Virus record (IMG/VR): IMGVR_UViG_3300025897_000043
Span: 1-31,573 of that record
Direction: 5' to 3' (one strand)
Origin: a virus
DNA: 31,573 nt
Part shown: piece by piece, positions 31,192-31,573 of the stretch
Layout of the letters: each line of letters begins with the position of its first letter
Position numbering within the stretch: the stretch's first letter is position 1
Made by a program: the position numbers and the translations under genes
The notes under the pieces: generated by a model
The model's input: only the letters and a program-made list of their open reading frames with translations
Databases searched by the model: none
What the model was told of the DNA's origin: nothing

Positions 31192-31573
31192 TTAATCTGG
31201 GGTTGAGCCAAGATGTAAAAACTCTACTAAATAAGTAACAGTTGTAGCGGCTGTTGCTAAGTTGTTTGCTAGAGGCTTAAGGCGAGCATGAAGTGTTCTA
31301 GCTGCGGCACTATACAACGTAGAGGCTATAACAATAGCTTCTGAAGTTGCAGGGCCTCCAACAACACCTGCTGTTACTCCTGTACCTACAAAAGCGTTAG
31401 CGGCATGTCCATGTGAGTTTTGAATAATATACAAGGGTGCGTTTGCTGTCCAAGTTACTGCTGATCCACCATCATCTAAGATAGCTTTTTCATCAATAAT
31501 TTGACCACCACCTGCTGCAGTACCTAAATCAAAATCAACATCATCACCTGAAGCTCCTGCTGTAACAATGTTA
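31192..31573 (-). CDS. Virion protein, C-terminal fragment (5' end off-window)
   Basis: The frame is open to the right edge (first full codon at 31572), so the TTG at 31434 is internal, not a start. The visible 126 residues are Ala/Gly/Thr-rich with a helix-friendly end: NIVTAGASGDDVDFDLGTAA, then SHGHAANAFVGTGVTAGVVG, then ARTLHARLKPLANNLATAAT. No membrane segment is clear. Placed just upstream of the adaptor-like gene, where a capsid or minor head gene is expected, but the fragment alone does not identify it. Confidence 0.7.
   Translation of the reverse strand, partial: NIVTAGASGDDVDFDLGTAAGGGQIIDEKAILDDGGSAVTWTANAPLYIIQNSHGHAANAFVGTGVTAGVVGGPATSEAIVIASTLYSAAARTLHARLKPLANNLATAATTVTYLVEFLHLGSTPD

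Noticed and set aside
1-31573. tRNA genes, integrase or attachment sites
   Set aside because: Every stretch is accounted for by overlapping coding sequence, and no cloverleaf or recombinase signature was seen.

Overview
The window is part of the genome of a lytic, short-tailed (podovirus-like) bacteriophage, almost certainly marine. The signs are a family A DNA polymerase next to a T7-type endonuclease I, large internal virion proteins with a lytic transglycosylase domain, an adaptor-like and a nozzle-like tail protein, and no contractile-tail or integration genes. The DNA is strongly AT-rich. A DUF3310 protein and a fibre built of TAAELNILDG repeats are typical of marine phages. A low-GC marine bacterium (SAR11-like or a similarly streamlined lineage) is a reasonable host guess, but nothing here proves it.

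Positions 1-6896 are a plus-strand replication and metabolism block with stop/start overlaps throughout: DNA polymerase (5' part off-window), endonuclease VII-like nuclease, PD-(D/E)XK exonuclease, T7-type endonuclease I, two small proteins, a small membrane protein, a SecB chaperone homologue, a monomeric class II (B12-dependent) ribonucleotide reductase, a small protein, and a JmjC/cupin oxygenase.

Positions 6893-31573 are one continuous minus-strand late block that converges on the first, with the two stop codons interlocked. Read from the right edge it runs: unidentified probable virion protein (partial), a 55-aa protein, adaptor-like protein, nozzle-like protein, repeat-built fibre, Thr-rich repeat protein, two tiny paralogous coiled-coil proteins, a glycosyltransferase-like pair, a small membrane protein, four internal or structural virion proteins, a 1647-aa internal protein with a transglycosylase domain, a small protein, two holin-like membrane proteins, and finally a curli-like secretion locus.

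That locus (6893-9817) is the most interesting part. It holds CsgF, the outer-membrane lipoprotein pore CsgG, a secreted curlin-repeat protein, and a FecR-domain protein whose last 31 residues look like one more curlin repeat. All four carry Sec signal peptides. The csgG and fecR signal peptides are overprinted almost exactly on the 3' ends of the preceding genes. With the phage-borne SecB upstream, the phage appears able to equip an infected cell with an export chaperone, an outer-membrane secretion pore and an amyloid-like substrate. What this is for (lysis or release, clumping, exclusion of other phages, nutrient flux) cannot be settled from sequence.

I found no tRNA, CRISPR array, insertion sequence, integrase or convincing terminator. 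There is no gene-free stretch over 300 bases; coding is essentially continuous.
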